From Seriola aureovittata (taxonomy: Eukaryota > Chordata > Actinopteri > Carangiformes > Carangidae): a stretch of 64,000 nucleotides of DNA. The notes below the pieces were generated by a model. The model was not told the origin of the DNA. It worked only from the letters and a program-made list of their open reading frames with translations, and made no database searches. Both the position numbers and the translations under genes were made by a program. Positions within the stretch are counted from its first letter, which is position 1, and every line of letters starts with the position of its first letter. Shown in pieces: positions 35,153 through 44,740 of the stretch. The stretch lies in NCBI RefSeq assembly GCF_021018895.1, contig NC_079382.1:23835001-23899000 (forward strand), in the 5' to 3' direction.

Positions 35153-36370
35153 GATCCAGTCTTTGATGTATTGATCGTTATTGATTATATTGGTTATTGT
35201 CATTGAAAAGCACCAAACTCAATGAAAGATTTGATGAATTAAAACGTCTGTTTCACATATAGAACATATAGAGCATCACTTATAGGAAGTCCATGACTGT
35301 TTGTTCTGTATCCCAGGAAGGTGGAGGCGTCTGGGGCCAGAGAGGGTCCTGCAGGGTCCCCGTCTGAGGCTCCGAGACCAGGAGGGGGAGGGGGGAGCAG
35401 CACGTCGGAGCCGAGCCGCAGCAGGAGCGGTCAGTTATATTTGCCCAGTTCCTGACTCTAGTGTGTGTCCTGGGGGGGTAAAGGTTCGTCCTCTGGAGAG
35501 CAGGAGGCAGATCTACTGATGCTTCCTGTAAACGTGATCAACCACGTCCTGACACAGAACTGATTGTGTTCCCACAGGAGCGTCAGAGTCCAGAGACAGG
35601 GGCTCCAGAGACTCCAGGCCCCCCCCCCACAAAACTGGATCCCTGCATCTAGGTAGGAGTCAGTCCTCCACAGCTGCTCCTGGTCCTCTGTGATGTTTCC
35701 TGTGTCACACACAGACCGCCCTTTGTGATCAAAGGTCAAAGGTCACAGTGACCTCAGAAAACACCGTTTATCATTACTGAAACTTGTCTGAGAGGAGGAC
35801 AGGAGCAGGACCACCGTGTCTCTTTGTGATTATAAAATAATTCCAGCTGTTCAACATCTGTTTGTCCAGCAGCCTCCACATCTGCTCAGACAGGATTAAT
35901 AGAGTCAGTGTCAGGCAGCAGCTCATGTTCCTCTCTCTGTTTTCACAGACGACGTGGAATATGACGACGACTTCAACAGGTCAGTGTGTTTGTGTGTGTG
36001 TTTATTCAGTCAGTTCCTGTTTACTGAGTGAAGAGATGAATCATGGGAACTAAACATGAGGCGCAGTAAACAGATGATGATGAAGATGTGTTTCTTTCAG
36101 TCATCGTTCAGATTTCTCCAGGAGCGAGTTGAGCATCGGAGAGGAGATCGAGGAGGTCTCCATCGAGGGACCTGACACCAGCGACAAGGTGAGCACACCT
36201 GGGGGGTCCCTCTGGTCCAGGTTCAGGCTACTGGTCCTTGTTCAGATCCTGGTTCTGGTCCAGGTCCAGTCTTGACAGTCTGTTGTGTTCTGCAGGACAC
36301 CACCCAGGACCTGAGTGTGTCCCAGCTCAGTCAGAGTCACGAAGCCGACTACATGGAGGAGGTGGCCTGA
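24064..36370 (+). CDS. cep43: cep43 (FGFR1OP/FOP), centrosomal protein, complete
   Basis: CEP43/FOP sits at centriolar satellites and distal centrioles and is needed for ciliogenesis and microtubule anchoring. Nineteen exons join in frame to 501 residues (human about 400): 24064-24147, 25292-25345, 25432-25486, 27384-27472, 27839-27976, 29098-29154, 29254-29324, 29992-30053, 30181-30242, 30837-30902, 31589-31642, 33443-33621, 34412-34486, 34997-35074, 35317-35429, 35578-35652, 35949-35979, 36101-36188, 36296-36370. The N-terminus (TELRDLLIQNLENNGVLNK) and the LisH region (RLVASLIMDFLQVFNLDF, about residues 65-94) match the family, as do IPRYKGQ (247-253), FFDDPLPKPQKTYG, SELSIGEEIEE and the C-terminus QDLSVSQLSQ...YMEEVA. 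Exons 6-9 (about residues 141-221) add a module not in the human protein I know. The exon 1 donor is weak (GTCCGA). The exon 10 acceptor is doubled (two CAGs 9 nt apart). Confidence 0.95.
24480..24720. repeat. TCATAATATAATGAAAATA repeats in cep43 intron 1
   Basis: About ten imperfect A+T-rich units of roughly 20 bp. Confidence 0.85.
25490..26480. other. cep43 intron 3, first part, nothing recognised
   Basis: A+T-rich intron (25540-25860) then unique-looking sequence; no further exon is needed between exons 3 and 4, which join in frame. Confidence 0.55.
26484..27374. repeat. 14-bp minisatellite (CTCACCTGTCCTGA), about 890 bp
   Basis: About 60 units of CTCACCTGTCCTGA/T with 15-bp and CTAACCTGA variants, arranged in higher-order blocks. 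It ends within about 10 bp of the exon 4 acceptor (27384). Each unit carries the E-box CACCTG. Its complement contains CAGGTGAG. Confidence 0.97.
27999..28049. repeat. (GT)n microsatellite, cep43 intron 5
   Basis: GT run with one GATT interruption, starting about 23 nt after the exon 5 donor. Confidence 0.95.
28290..28610. repeat. Dispersed repeat family B, copy 3, with ERE palindrome
   Basis: ACACTTCGACAGAACTTTTA then GATTTTGGTGGCTAAAGGTC. The palindrome AGGTCATAGTGACCT lies at 28380-28394, preceded by AGGTCAAAGTTCA (DR1-like) at 28366-28378. A second internal unit with AAAGGTCAAAGGTCA follows near 28470-28485. Confidence 0.75.
28971..29029. repeat. (CA)n microsatellite, cep43 intron 5
   Basis: Nearly pure CA run of about 58 bp, 70 bp before exon 6. 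Confidence 0.95.
29498..29952. repeat. Dispersed repeat family A, copy 2, with internal minisatellite
   Basis: Same element as 5661-5979 in the same orientation, interrupted at about 29650 by a 17-bp tandem repeat absent from copy 1. Lies in cep43 intron 7. Confidence 0.88.
29650..29782 (+). repeat. 17-bp minisatellite carrying 5' splice-site consensus
   Basis: Eight units of period 17 (ATAAACAGGTGAGTTAT). CAG|GTGAGT occurs at 29655, 29672, 29689, 29706, 29723, 29740 and 29757, and a final CAGGTGTCA at 29774. On the sense strand of cep43 intron 7. Confidence 0.97.
30965..31016. repeat. Near-perfect hairpin, 21-bp stem, in cep43 intron 10
   Basis: Left arm 30965-30985 and right arm 30996-31016 are exact reverse complements (GTCAGCCAATCAGAAGAGAG... 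/ ...CTCTCTTCTGATTGGCTGAC), with a 10-nt loop. Both arms carry a CCAAT-type word. Confidence 0.93.
31643..33442. other. cep43 intron 11, no feature recognised
   Basis: 1.8-kb intron. Exons 11 and 12 join in frame across it. No recognisable repeat family or gene on either strand. Confidence 0.55.
34831..34990. repeat. (CT)n-rich tract forming the cep43 exon 14 pyrimidine tract
   Basis: CTCTGT/CTCC low-complexity run that ends a few bases before the exon 14 acceptor (34996). Confidence 0.95.
35092..35149. repeat. (CT)n microsatellite, cep43 intron 14
   Basis: Pure CT run of about 58 bp starting about 18 nt after the exon 14 donor. Confidence 0.97.
35725..35790. repeat. Short family B fragment with DR1 and ERE palindrome
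   Basis: AGGTCAAAGGTCA at 35733-35745 overlapping AGGTCACAGTGACCT at 35740-35754, followed by CAGAAAACACCG as in the longer copies. In cep43 intron 16. Confidence 0.75.
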
Positions 36371-36449
36371 CGCTCCCATCATGCAACTCTCTGGGCTTTC
36401 CCATCATGCACCTCTTTGTATCATCCATGTCTAAGTGTTTCACTGAGAG

Positions 36450-36455
36450 AATAAA
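36450..36455 (+). terminator. cep43: cep43 poly(A) signal AATAAA
   Basis: AATAAA 80 nt after the TGA, followed by G/T-rich sequence; it would give a short 3' UTR. Confidence 0.7.
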
Positions 36456-36649
36456 TGTTTTGAACCGAAAGCTCGTTCTCTGCACAGTCGTTTCTGAGGA
36501 ACAGGTGTCACTCACCTGCTGCAGGAGCTGATGACTCATCAGCTGATTCACTCATTCATTATAACATGACTGTGCAGGATGTAAACATTAAAACAAACAA
36601 CAACAAACATCAGAACTTAATGATAATAATTAGAAAATCATGAAAGACT

Positions 36650-37080
36650 AAAAAACAACATTAGGGAGACTAAAAACAACGTGAGAGACTAAAAACAACA
36701 TGAGACTAAAAAACAACATGAGACTAAAAACGTTACAGAGACTAAAAACCACGTTAAAGAGACTAAAAACAACGTGAGAGACTAAAAACATGAGACTAAA
36801 AAAACATGAGACTAAAAACAACGTTAAACAGACTAAAAACAACATGAGAGACTTAAAATAACGTTAAAGATACTAAAACCAACATGAGAGACTAAAAACC
36901 AACATGAGAGACTAAAAACAATGTGAGAGACTAAAACCAACATGAGAGACTAAAAACAACATTAGAGACTAAAAATAACTTTAAAGAGACTAAAACCAAC
37001 ATGAGAGACTAAAAACAACATGAGAGACTAAAAACAACGTTAAAGAGACTAAAAACAACATTAGAGACTAAAAACATGGT
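36650..37080. repeat. 17-20-bp GAGACTAAAAACAACAT repeats
   Basis: About 22 imperfect units alternating CAACATGA and CAACGTTAAA linkers, just downstream of cep43. Confidence 0.95.
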
Positions 37081-37315
37081 AAAAGAGAAGAACTCAGTGA
37101 GTCTCTGACACTCAGTAACAAAAACAGTTTCACGTTGGTCACAGAATGGACACTTGTTTAAAACAGCAGGATGAAGAACAGGAATAAAAGCAGTGGAGCC
37201 AATAGCACCAATCCTCCGCTGGGGGCCCGGTCCATTCTGTCCAAGTCTCTGTGAACACAGTGGAGGGTCGTGCTCTTCACACAATCTTCATACAGCGTCA
37301 CAGGAGAGGAGGGGA

Positions 37316-37529
37316 GAGACAGAGAGAGAGAGAGAGAGACAGAGAGACAGAGAGAGAGAGACAGAGAGAGAGAGAGAGACAGAGAGAGAGAGAGACAGAG
37401 AGAGACAGAGAGACAGAGAGACAGAGAGAGAGAGACAGAGAGAGAGAGAGACAGAGAGACAGAGAGACAGAGAGAGACAGAGAGAGAGAGACAGAGAGAG
37501 AGAGAGACAGAGAGACAGAGAGAGAGACA

Positions 37530-37563
<34 letters not shown>

Positions 37564-37610
37564 CGAGAGAGAGAGAGAGACAGAGAGAGAGAGACAGAGA
37601 GACAGAAAAA
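37316..37610. repeat. (GA)n/(GACA) purine array
   Basis: About 295 bp of GAGAGAGACA-type sequence, almost pure purine on the plus strand apart from periodic C. Confidence 0.97.
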
Positions 37611-37639
37611 GGAAGTCCAGAATCAGTTTCGACTGTTTT

Positions 37640-37655
37640 CTCCTCTCTCCCCTCC

Positions 37656-37695
<40 letters not shown>

Positions 37696-37701
37696 CCCTC
37701 C

Positions 37702-37748
<47 letters not shown>

Positions 37749-37825
37749 TGTCTCCCCTCCCTCTCTCTCTCTCTCTCTCTCTCACTCTCTCTGTCTCCCC
37801 TCCCCTCTCACTCTCTCTCTTCACC
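37640..37825. repeat. (TC)n pyrimidine array
   Basis: About 185 bp of CTCTCT with CCCCTCC breaks, complementary in type to the (GA)n array 30 bp to its left. Confidence 0.97.
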
Positions 37826-38532
37826 ATTACCTGTATGAGTGACAGAGCAACCAGCAGCGATCCGGTGAGTCTCTTCTTTCTCTTCTTTCTCTCTTTTCTC
37901 TTCCTTCTGTTCTTTTTGCTGAATGTTCCCTCCTGCAGTGAGACCTCTGTCTCCACTTCTGCTTCTTACTCTCACTTTTAATTTGAAGGGATATTTCCTG
38001 TGTGAGAGCTGCTGTGACTGATGTAGAGTCAGTGGATTTGTCCTGAGCGGTGAAGTCCAGGTCATGTGACGGATTACGTCGTTTCTCAGTGGACCAGGTC
38101 TGACCTGGAACATGTTCAGGTCTCTGTTTGTGGTGGTGCAGACTGTGGAGGTCTGGGTGTTGCTTTTCTCGCACTTAATCCTGAAAATCAACAGGAAGTG
38201 TGTTCACGTCACATAACAACAGCAAAATCAAGACAAGAAAATCAGCTCTACAGTTTGACGTTGGTCATGTGACCTTTGACCACCAGGTGAAGGAGACCAA
38301 CAGGTCAGAACATTGACCCCGTCTCTGACCTCGTCTCCTCCAGCTCCAGGAAAAACGTCAAGAATTCATACAGATGTGACACGAAATTTATCTCCAACAG
38401 CTGGAGGATGAATCTCTTCAACCACAGAGCGAACGACAGAGAGAAAGTTTCTGTGAAGGTCTCTGATAACACCGCATAGAAATATGGTGGTTAGAATCTG
38501 TCGACTCGCCACTTTCTCACATCTCCTTGATA

Positions 38533-38596
38533 CATATATATATATATATACTGTATGTGTGTATATATATATATACTGTATGTGTGTATATATATA

Positions 38597-38637
<41 letters not shown>

Positions 38638-38713
38638 AGTATATATATATATATATATATATACTGTATGTGTGTATATATATATATATACTGTATGTGT
38701 GTATATATATATA

Positions 38714-38768
<55 letters not shown>

Positions 38769-38792
38769 AGTATATATATATATATATATACT

Positions 38793-38827
<35 letters not shown>
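38533..38827. repeat. (TA)n / TACTGTATGTGTGTA self-complementary array
   Basis: TA runs alternating with ACTGTATGTGTG and its complement CACACATACAGT, giving several nested palindromes. Confidence 0.96.
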
Positions 38828-39154
38828 AACTCCTTTGTATATACGTGTGCAGACTGTGGTGTGGTACTGTTCCTGACATTAAACAGGAAGTGATGCAGGA
38901 CTCTGGTTCCTCTGTTGTATATAGTTTTGTTGAATGATATATAGATGAATGATAGGCAGATGTTCAGAGAGCAGGACTGACGATATATGAAGCTGATATC
39001 TTTTGTTTTTTTCTTTTAATCTGATAAAATACAAGAATTTAATAACAATGAAAACACAAAACTGCTGAATGTAAATGAAGTTGCAGTTTATTGCCCTCAA
39101 GGGGAAATTCATTCAGATCTGCTCAGACAACGCCAACACATGACACATGTTGTC

Positions 39155-39272
39155 TGCAGACAGATGTGCTCTCTGTCTGCTGACAGATGTGCTCTCTGTC
39201 TGCAGACAGATGTGCTCTCTGTCTGCAGACAGATGTGCTCTCTGTCTGCTGACAGATGTGCTCTCTGTCTGC
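39155..39272. repeat. 23-bp minisatellite
   Basis: Five units of GCAGACAGATGTGCTCTCTG + TCT, with CAGACAG/CTGACAG variants. Confidence 0.96.
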
Positions 39273-39639
39273 ACTGCTCTTATTCTAAATGAAACAATGT
39301 TAGAGATGTCCACAGGTAAATTTGTAAAAGAACTTGTTACATAAATGAAAACTGAAATAAACAATATCAGATCTGTGCAGCAGCATCTCTGTTTCAGCTC
39401 CAGTCCCAGTGGATGAGCTGCAGGTTGTAAAGCAGGAAACAGTTCCTCAGTATTTCCCATGAGCCTTTTCTTCTCATTAATGTTCCCAGTCTCCCTGAGC
39501 AGAGTCTCCGTCTGTGGCGTCTACATACACTTTGTGTTTCATTGGCCTCGTGAGCTTTTTAATCAGCCTGATGAATCAGTGCAGCACTAAAACAAACAGC
39601 TGACGCTGCCTGTTTTTACAGTTATAAACTGGCCGCGGT

Positions 39640-39690
39640 GCAGCGCGTGCAGCGCGCGCAGCGCGTGCAGGGTGTTCAGCGCGTGCAGCC
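39640..39690. repeat. CAGCGCGTG short repeats
   Basis: Five to six GCAGCGCGTGCAGCGCGCG units: a small island of dense CpG in otherwise A+T-rich spacer. Confidence 0.9.
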
Positions 39691-39852
39691 CTCAAAGTAT
39701 TTTTCCTTCACTCCAACACTTTTCATATAAATGATCAAAGAAGAACAGATTAGTTTTAATGTATTTTCAGTGATTTATGGCTCAGTAAATGTGTCGTGCT
39801 GCACAGGAGACGTGGTCATTCTGTTAGCATGGAGCTACAGGACGTTGTGCTG

Positions 39853-39967
39853 CAGTGGAGGAGCTGCTCAGGTGGAGGAGCTGCTCAGGTGGAGGAGCTG
39901 CTCAGGTGGAGGAGCTGCTCAGGTGGAGGAGCTGCTCAGGTGGAGGAGCTGCTCAGGTGGAGGAGGT
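39853..39967. repeat. 17-bp minisatellite GTGGAGGAGCTGCTCAG
   Basis: Six to seven nearly exact tandem units. Confidence 0.97.
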
Positions 39968-40654
39968 GACAGTCGAGCGACAGACGACTCCACCACCCAG
40001 TGATATCAAAACTTTCATTTTAGGCTTTTATCATCCTGCTTTGTGATTATGAACATAGATGTTAGTGAACTCACGTCAGTCAAGGTTTGTTTTCACAAGA
40101 CATTCGAGGAGTTTCAAAAACCAGGCGTCAAGTTTTCAGCGTTTGGGCCGATGATCAGTTCAGACAGTGAGTGACCTGGTGACAGAGATGAGACTGTTCG
40201 GACATCGTGATATTAAACTCTCTGCTGTTATTTTATGTCAGAAACTTTTAAAAGGTGGAAGTGAAAATGTCCTCAGAGGGTTAAATAATAATGAACTGAT
40301 GAAGAGATCCGAATAAATTATATTCTCACCTCACTTTATAGTTTAATGACATTTTAGACGTTTGTTAAATAGAGAAAATAATCTTTAGGTTTTTCCACAG
40401 TGGGAGGATTTAATGAAACAACGTTATGTTTAGATCAGAACTTCACCAACCTGAAAATCTCAGACAGATCTGTTCTCAGAGCAGTTTGTACTGACTGATG
40501 ACGATGGAGCGTTCAGGACGGACTTGAAGCTCAGTTTTGTCGTATACGAGGTCGTTTTCATGTTTTTAAAGATTATTTTATTTTAAGACATTTAGAAACA
40601 TCGTTAATGTTTTTATTTTTCATCATAATTGAACTGTTTGTAAATGATTTGTCG

Positions 40655-40920
40655 GCCCTCAGGCGGGCCCGGTCCTCAGGTAGAGTCCGGTCCTCAGGTA
40701 GAGTCCGGCCCTCAGGTGGGGCCCGGTCCTCAGGTAGAGCCCGGTCCTCAGGTGGGGCCCGGTCCTCAGGTAGAGTCCGGCCCTCAGGTGGGGCCCGGCC
40801 CTCAGGTGGGGCCCGGTCCTCAGGTAGAGTCCGGCCCTCAGGTGGGGCCCGGTCCTCAGGTGGGGCCCGGTCCTCAGGTAGAGCCCGGTCCTCAGGTGGG
40901 GCCCGGCCCTCAGGTTGGGA
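40655..40920. repeat. 18-bp minisatellite CCTCAGGTAGAGTCCGGT
   Basis: About 14 units with two variant cores, GGTAGAGYCC and GGTGGGGCCC. The period is a multiple of three, so all frames stay open and give repeat-encoded peptides that I do not regard as genes. Confidence 0.97.
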
Positions 40921-41463
40921 ACCACTGGTCTAGACTCCAGTATTTATGAACTATAAATTCAATCTACTTTTCCTCGTGACGATTCCAGACTGGATCTGTT
41001 GTTGTTTATTAACGAGTCACTAACAGGCTCCTGCCAACAGTTATTAATGGAGTTAACTCGTTAATCAGATTCATGAGCGGGAAACATTAACTTGATCTTT
41101 CCTGCATCAATGTATGAAAACAACTTGTTTATAATTGTTTATTTATGATTTACAAAGTGTCAATAACTGAATTAATAACCTGATTATAAAGATTTATAAA
41201 TCCTTTATAAGGGTGTGATTTTTCAAAATTTAAAATTACAGAAACAGATCGTCTGAACTGAAGCTTCAGTCAGTGGATTCATCTCTTTGTTTCTTTGTTT
41301 CTTTGTTTCTTTGTTTCTTTGTCGTTGTTGATTTGATCCCGTCACAAAAACAACAAGTAAAACAAACGATCATTCAAATAGAAACAAACAAAAACAAACA
41401 GAAAATAAGCAACAGAAACAAAAAGAAGATTGTCACAAATAACGAAGGAATTAAAGACAAAGG

Positions 41464-41585
41464 CATATGTAAACATCTGTAACATCAGTAACATCTGTAA
41501 CATCTGTATCAGTAACGTGAGTATCAGTAACGTCAGTAACGTCAGTAACATCAGTAACATCTGTAACATCAGTAACATCTGTATG
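41464..41585. repeat. AACATCAGT/AACATCTGT short tandem repeat
   Basis: Units of 9-12 bp such as AGTAACATCTGTAACATC. Preceded at 41283-41322 by a (TTTCTTTG)n run. Confidence 0.92.
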
Positions 41586-41769
41586 AGATTCGTCACGTTT
41601 TGTTCTCGTGACACTTTGAACGACTCGAGTTTTGTTAAAAGTTGAAGGTGAAACGTAGATGTATTCATTATAAGCCCCGCCCACTTTAACCTGTCATGAA
41701 CCAGGTGTTCAGACTGGACTGACCTGAGAATCAGCTGATTATCAGATGTCAACTCTTCTCAGGTCACTT

Positions 41770-42875
41770 TGACTGTTTGATTTTTTCTTTTGTTTTTGGA
41801 AAATGGCGGGAAAACTGAGGTTTTCTGATGCATTGAGGTTAAAATGGAGAAAGAATTGTGAGTGTAAACATTAACTCGATGATGACAGCGCCACTGTGAG
41901 GTCAGAGAGGTCAGAGGTCAGATAGTGGGGGAAGGTGTTAGAAAGCAGAGGCGGTCTGGTCCAGTCCCGGTCTGATCAGCTGGAGGAAGTCCTGCATTCA
42001 GAGGAAGTGCTTAATTACACAAACACCTGAACAGGTGACACGTGTCAGGCGGAGAACTGGTTCTTGATCCAAATAGGACCAGGACTCGTTCAAGTCAAAC
42101 CGTCTGTTTCCAGGTGACATTTGAAATACGGGAAGTCGGAGAGGACAAACTGAGCGGCTGCAGAAGTAAAGAGCGGGAACACGAGGCGTTTGAGGAACCA
42201 GAGTCAGTCTGACACACGAGTCCTGTGGTTGTCCAGGTAAACACACCTGTACACACACGTTGCTCAATTCATAAGGTACAGTCACTCTTTTATTTGATTT
42301 CCTCATTTCAGTCGAGTCGATGTGAAACACGTTAAGTAACTGATCCTTTGTGGCGTCTTAAAACTCCCATGATGCTCAGAGTGAGTGTGACCTGAAAAAA
42401 CCACACATCACCTGAACTGGGTCACTCGCTGCTTTGACCTCTTTTTCTGCAAACTTCCTCTCATTATTCAGACGCTCACACGTTCACATTCACTCGTTCA
42501 CCACCACCATCCACCACAATGGAGCGTTCTCATGTGAAACCTCCTCACTCTTTACCCCCCCCCCCCCATGAGACATTTGTGCCAGTTTCACTTCGTTTAA
42601 ATCTCGACTGAAACGATGAAACTGAGTCAAGTCAGAACTTTGTGACCTTCAACTGTTTCAGATCCTCATCATCTCAGTCTGCACACGACAAACACAAAAG
42701 GCTGAAAATCCAGTTCAAACACGTGGAAACACAAAGAAGCAAATAAAAGAACCTGTTGTGACGTCATGAACACACGTCTTGTCTGCAGGTGAAAGACCGA
42801 CACTGAGAATGAATTTTCATTATGATATTGAAATGTAGGAGTGAATTTCGAATCCACTGACAATTGGGTGAACTA

Positions 42876-42912
<37 letters not shown>

Positions 42913-43053
42913 AAATATAAATATAAATATATAAACTCTAGTGTTTTATGACTTCAGCAGGTCTGAGTCTTTGTTTTGGCTCCAGGGACGAGATTAGACC
43001 TGAATCTGGTTTTCAGAAATGTAAACAACATATTTGCCTTATGACATCGAGAT

Positions 43054-43095
<42 letters not shown>

Positions 43096-44740
43096 GCGCC
43101 ACTTCTCCGCACTTTAAATGTCACATTACATTAAATCTAATTATATCTAAACCCATAAATTCAGGATGAAATTTAAGTTTGAAGTCGACTTCTCCTTTTC
43201 AACCTCAACTTTAAATTTCATCTCTTAGATTTATTGACTTTTTAACAGGAACAGGAAAGAGAGGGATTTTCATAATAAAATATATTTTTAGCAGAGACAC
43301 AGACAAACTGTTTTATATTTAATATTTTTATAATTATTTGTTTGTGTGTTTATTTCTCTGTGCCTTTAAATGCTGCTGCGTCTCAGGCTGTAAACCGGTT
43401 TGACCAGTTGTAAAGCTGAGATCATTACACCCGGACACCCGTCAGGACTCTTTGCTCCCAGACGTCCTCAAAGGTTTGTAATCGAAGTTTTTAGAGGTCT
43501 AACAACAGGACCTGATGTTGGACCTCTGCTGGACTGAGACCAGGACTTTGATGTGTGGACCCTGTAGATGTTTCGTGTCTGTACAGTGAACATGGGGCTG
43601 TAGTGTAAAGACTGGAAGCTGCTACAGGAACTAAATCCTCCTGTGGCGGTTCCTGATCGACATGTGGGATCTGCTCAGTCCAACAGTGGAAGTGAGAAGT
43701 TGAGGTTTTATGGGAGGTTTCAGCTTGGACCGCTGCCTTCTCTAGGAAGCGTTTTATTCTCTAACTCCCACAAACAACATCACAAATTCAAAAACGTGTT
43801 CATTGAAAGTAGCTGAATTGTGAAAAAAAGAGGAAGAAACAAAATGAAGGAAAAAATAAGAATAAGTGTGAGAGACGGAACATTGAGGTTTTTCATGTAT
43901 GATGAAAATACTACACACATAAACACAGCATCAGCTTTTGAACGCTCATAATTATAACATGAAGAAGAAAGAAGAGAAAAGGGAGGCTGCGAGTCGTATA
44001 TCTCCTAGATATACTGTAGTATTGTCTGTACTCACATTTTTGGTTCTTTGGAAGGAAAGGAGACAATCACTTCAAACACACAGGATGTGTGCAGGGGATC
44101 AGGACACACATCCAAACCAAATATCACGACCCTGTGACCACGCCTGCCAAAGTTATTCAAGAGAAACTGTCAGTTTCTACCACTTCCTGTTGTCGTAGAG
44201 ACTCGGGAGTTCTCCCGTTGGAACGGGCGTCTTCCAAAACGTAAAGATGGAAGTTGGTCTCTATCTATTCTAACTATTCAGGCTCGTTTTCATCCCTTAC
44301 TCTAACCATGACCCTTAAGTTATCAGACGACTGTCACTCTTACTTACAAAGGAACAACTTCCTGTGACCAGCAGTCAAAACAGGAAGTGTTGCATATCTT
44401 TGGAAGAATCCCTTCTACTGTGTCTCTCTGAGGGTCTCTACATGATTTGGCAGTAACAGAACGACTTGCGCCGCCTCAAGTGGGTGGCCCTTCGTTAACA
44501 TGCATTTATTAACATTTTCCTTTTGTCTGTTTTCCTTTTATTGTTTGTTCTAAATGTGAAAAGAAACGTGAGGAGTGTCTCTGCTGCAGATGTTTCAGAC
44601 GAGAAGCAGCTGTTTGTTTAATTTACTTTCCCGCCTCATGTTTTGCATCTGAACAGAAACACCTTCAACAGCTGAGTTGTCCTACAGGACTGAAGAGATC
44701 ATCACCTCTCTGTCTGATTTTCTCTTTTCTTCTTTCGCAG
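41770..44740. other. Spacer upstream of ccr6
   Basis: No gene recognised. Holds (TA)n at about 42876-42905, (CA)n at about 43056-43094 and an 11-base C run near 42556. An untranslated ccr6 first exon may lie here but cannot be placed. Confidence 0.5.

Noticed and set aside
37193..37981. 262-codon Arg/Glu then Ser/Leu protein
   Set aside because: Translation of the (GA)n and (TC)n arrays. A short MSDRATSSDP segment before a GTGAGT at about 37865 has no partner exon.
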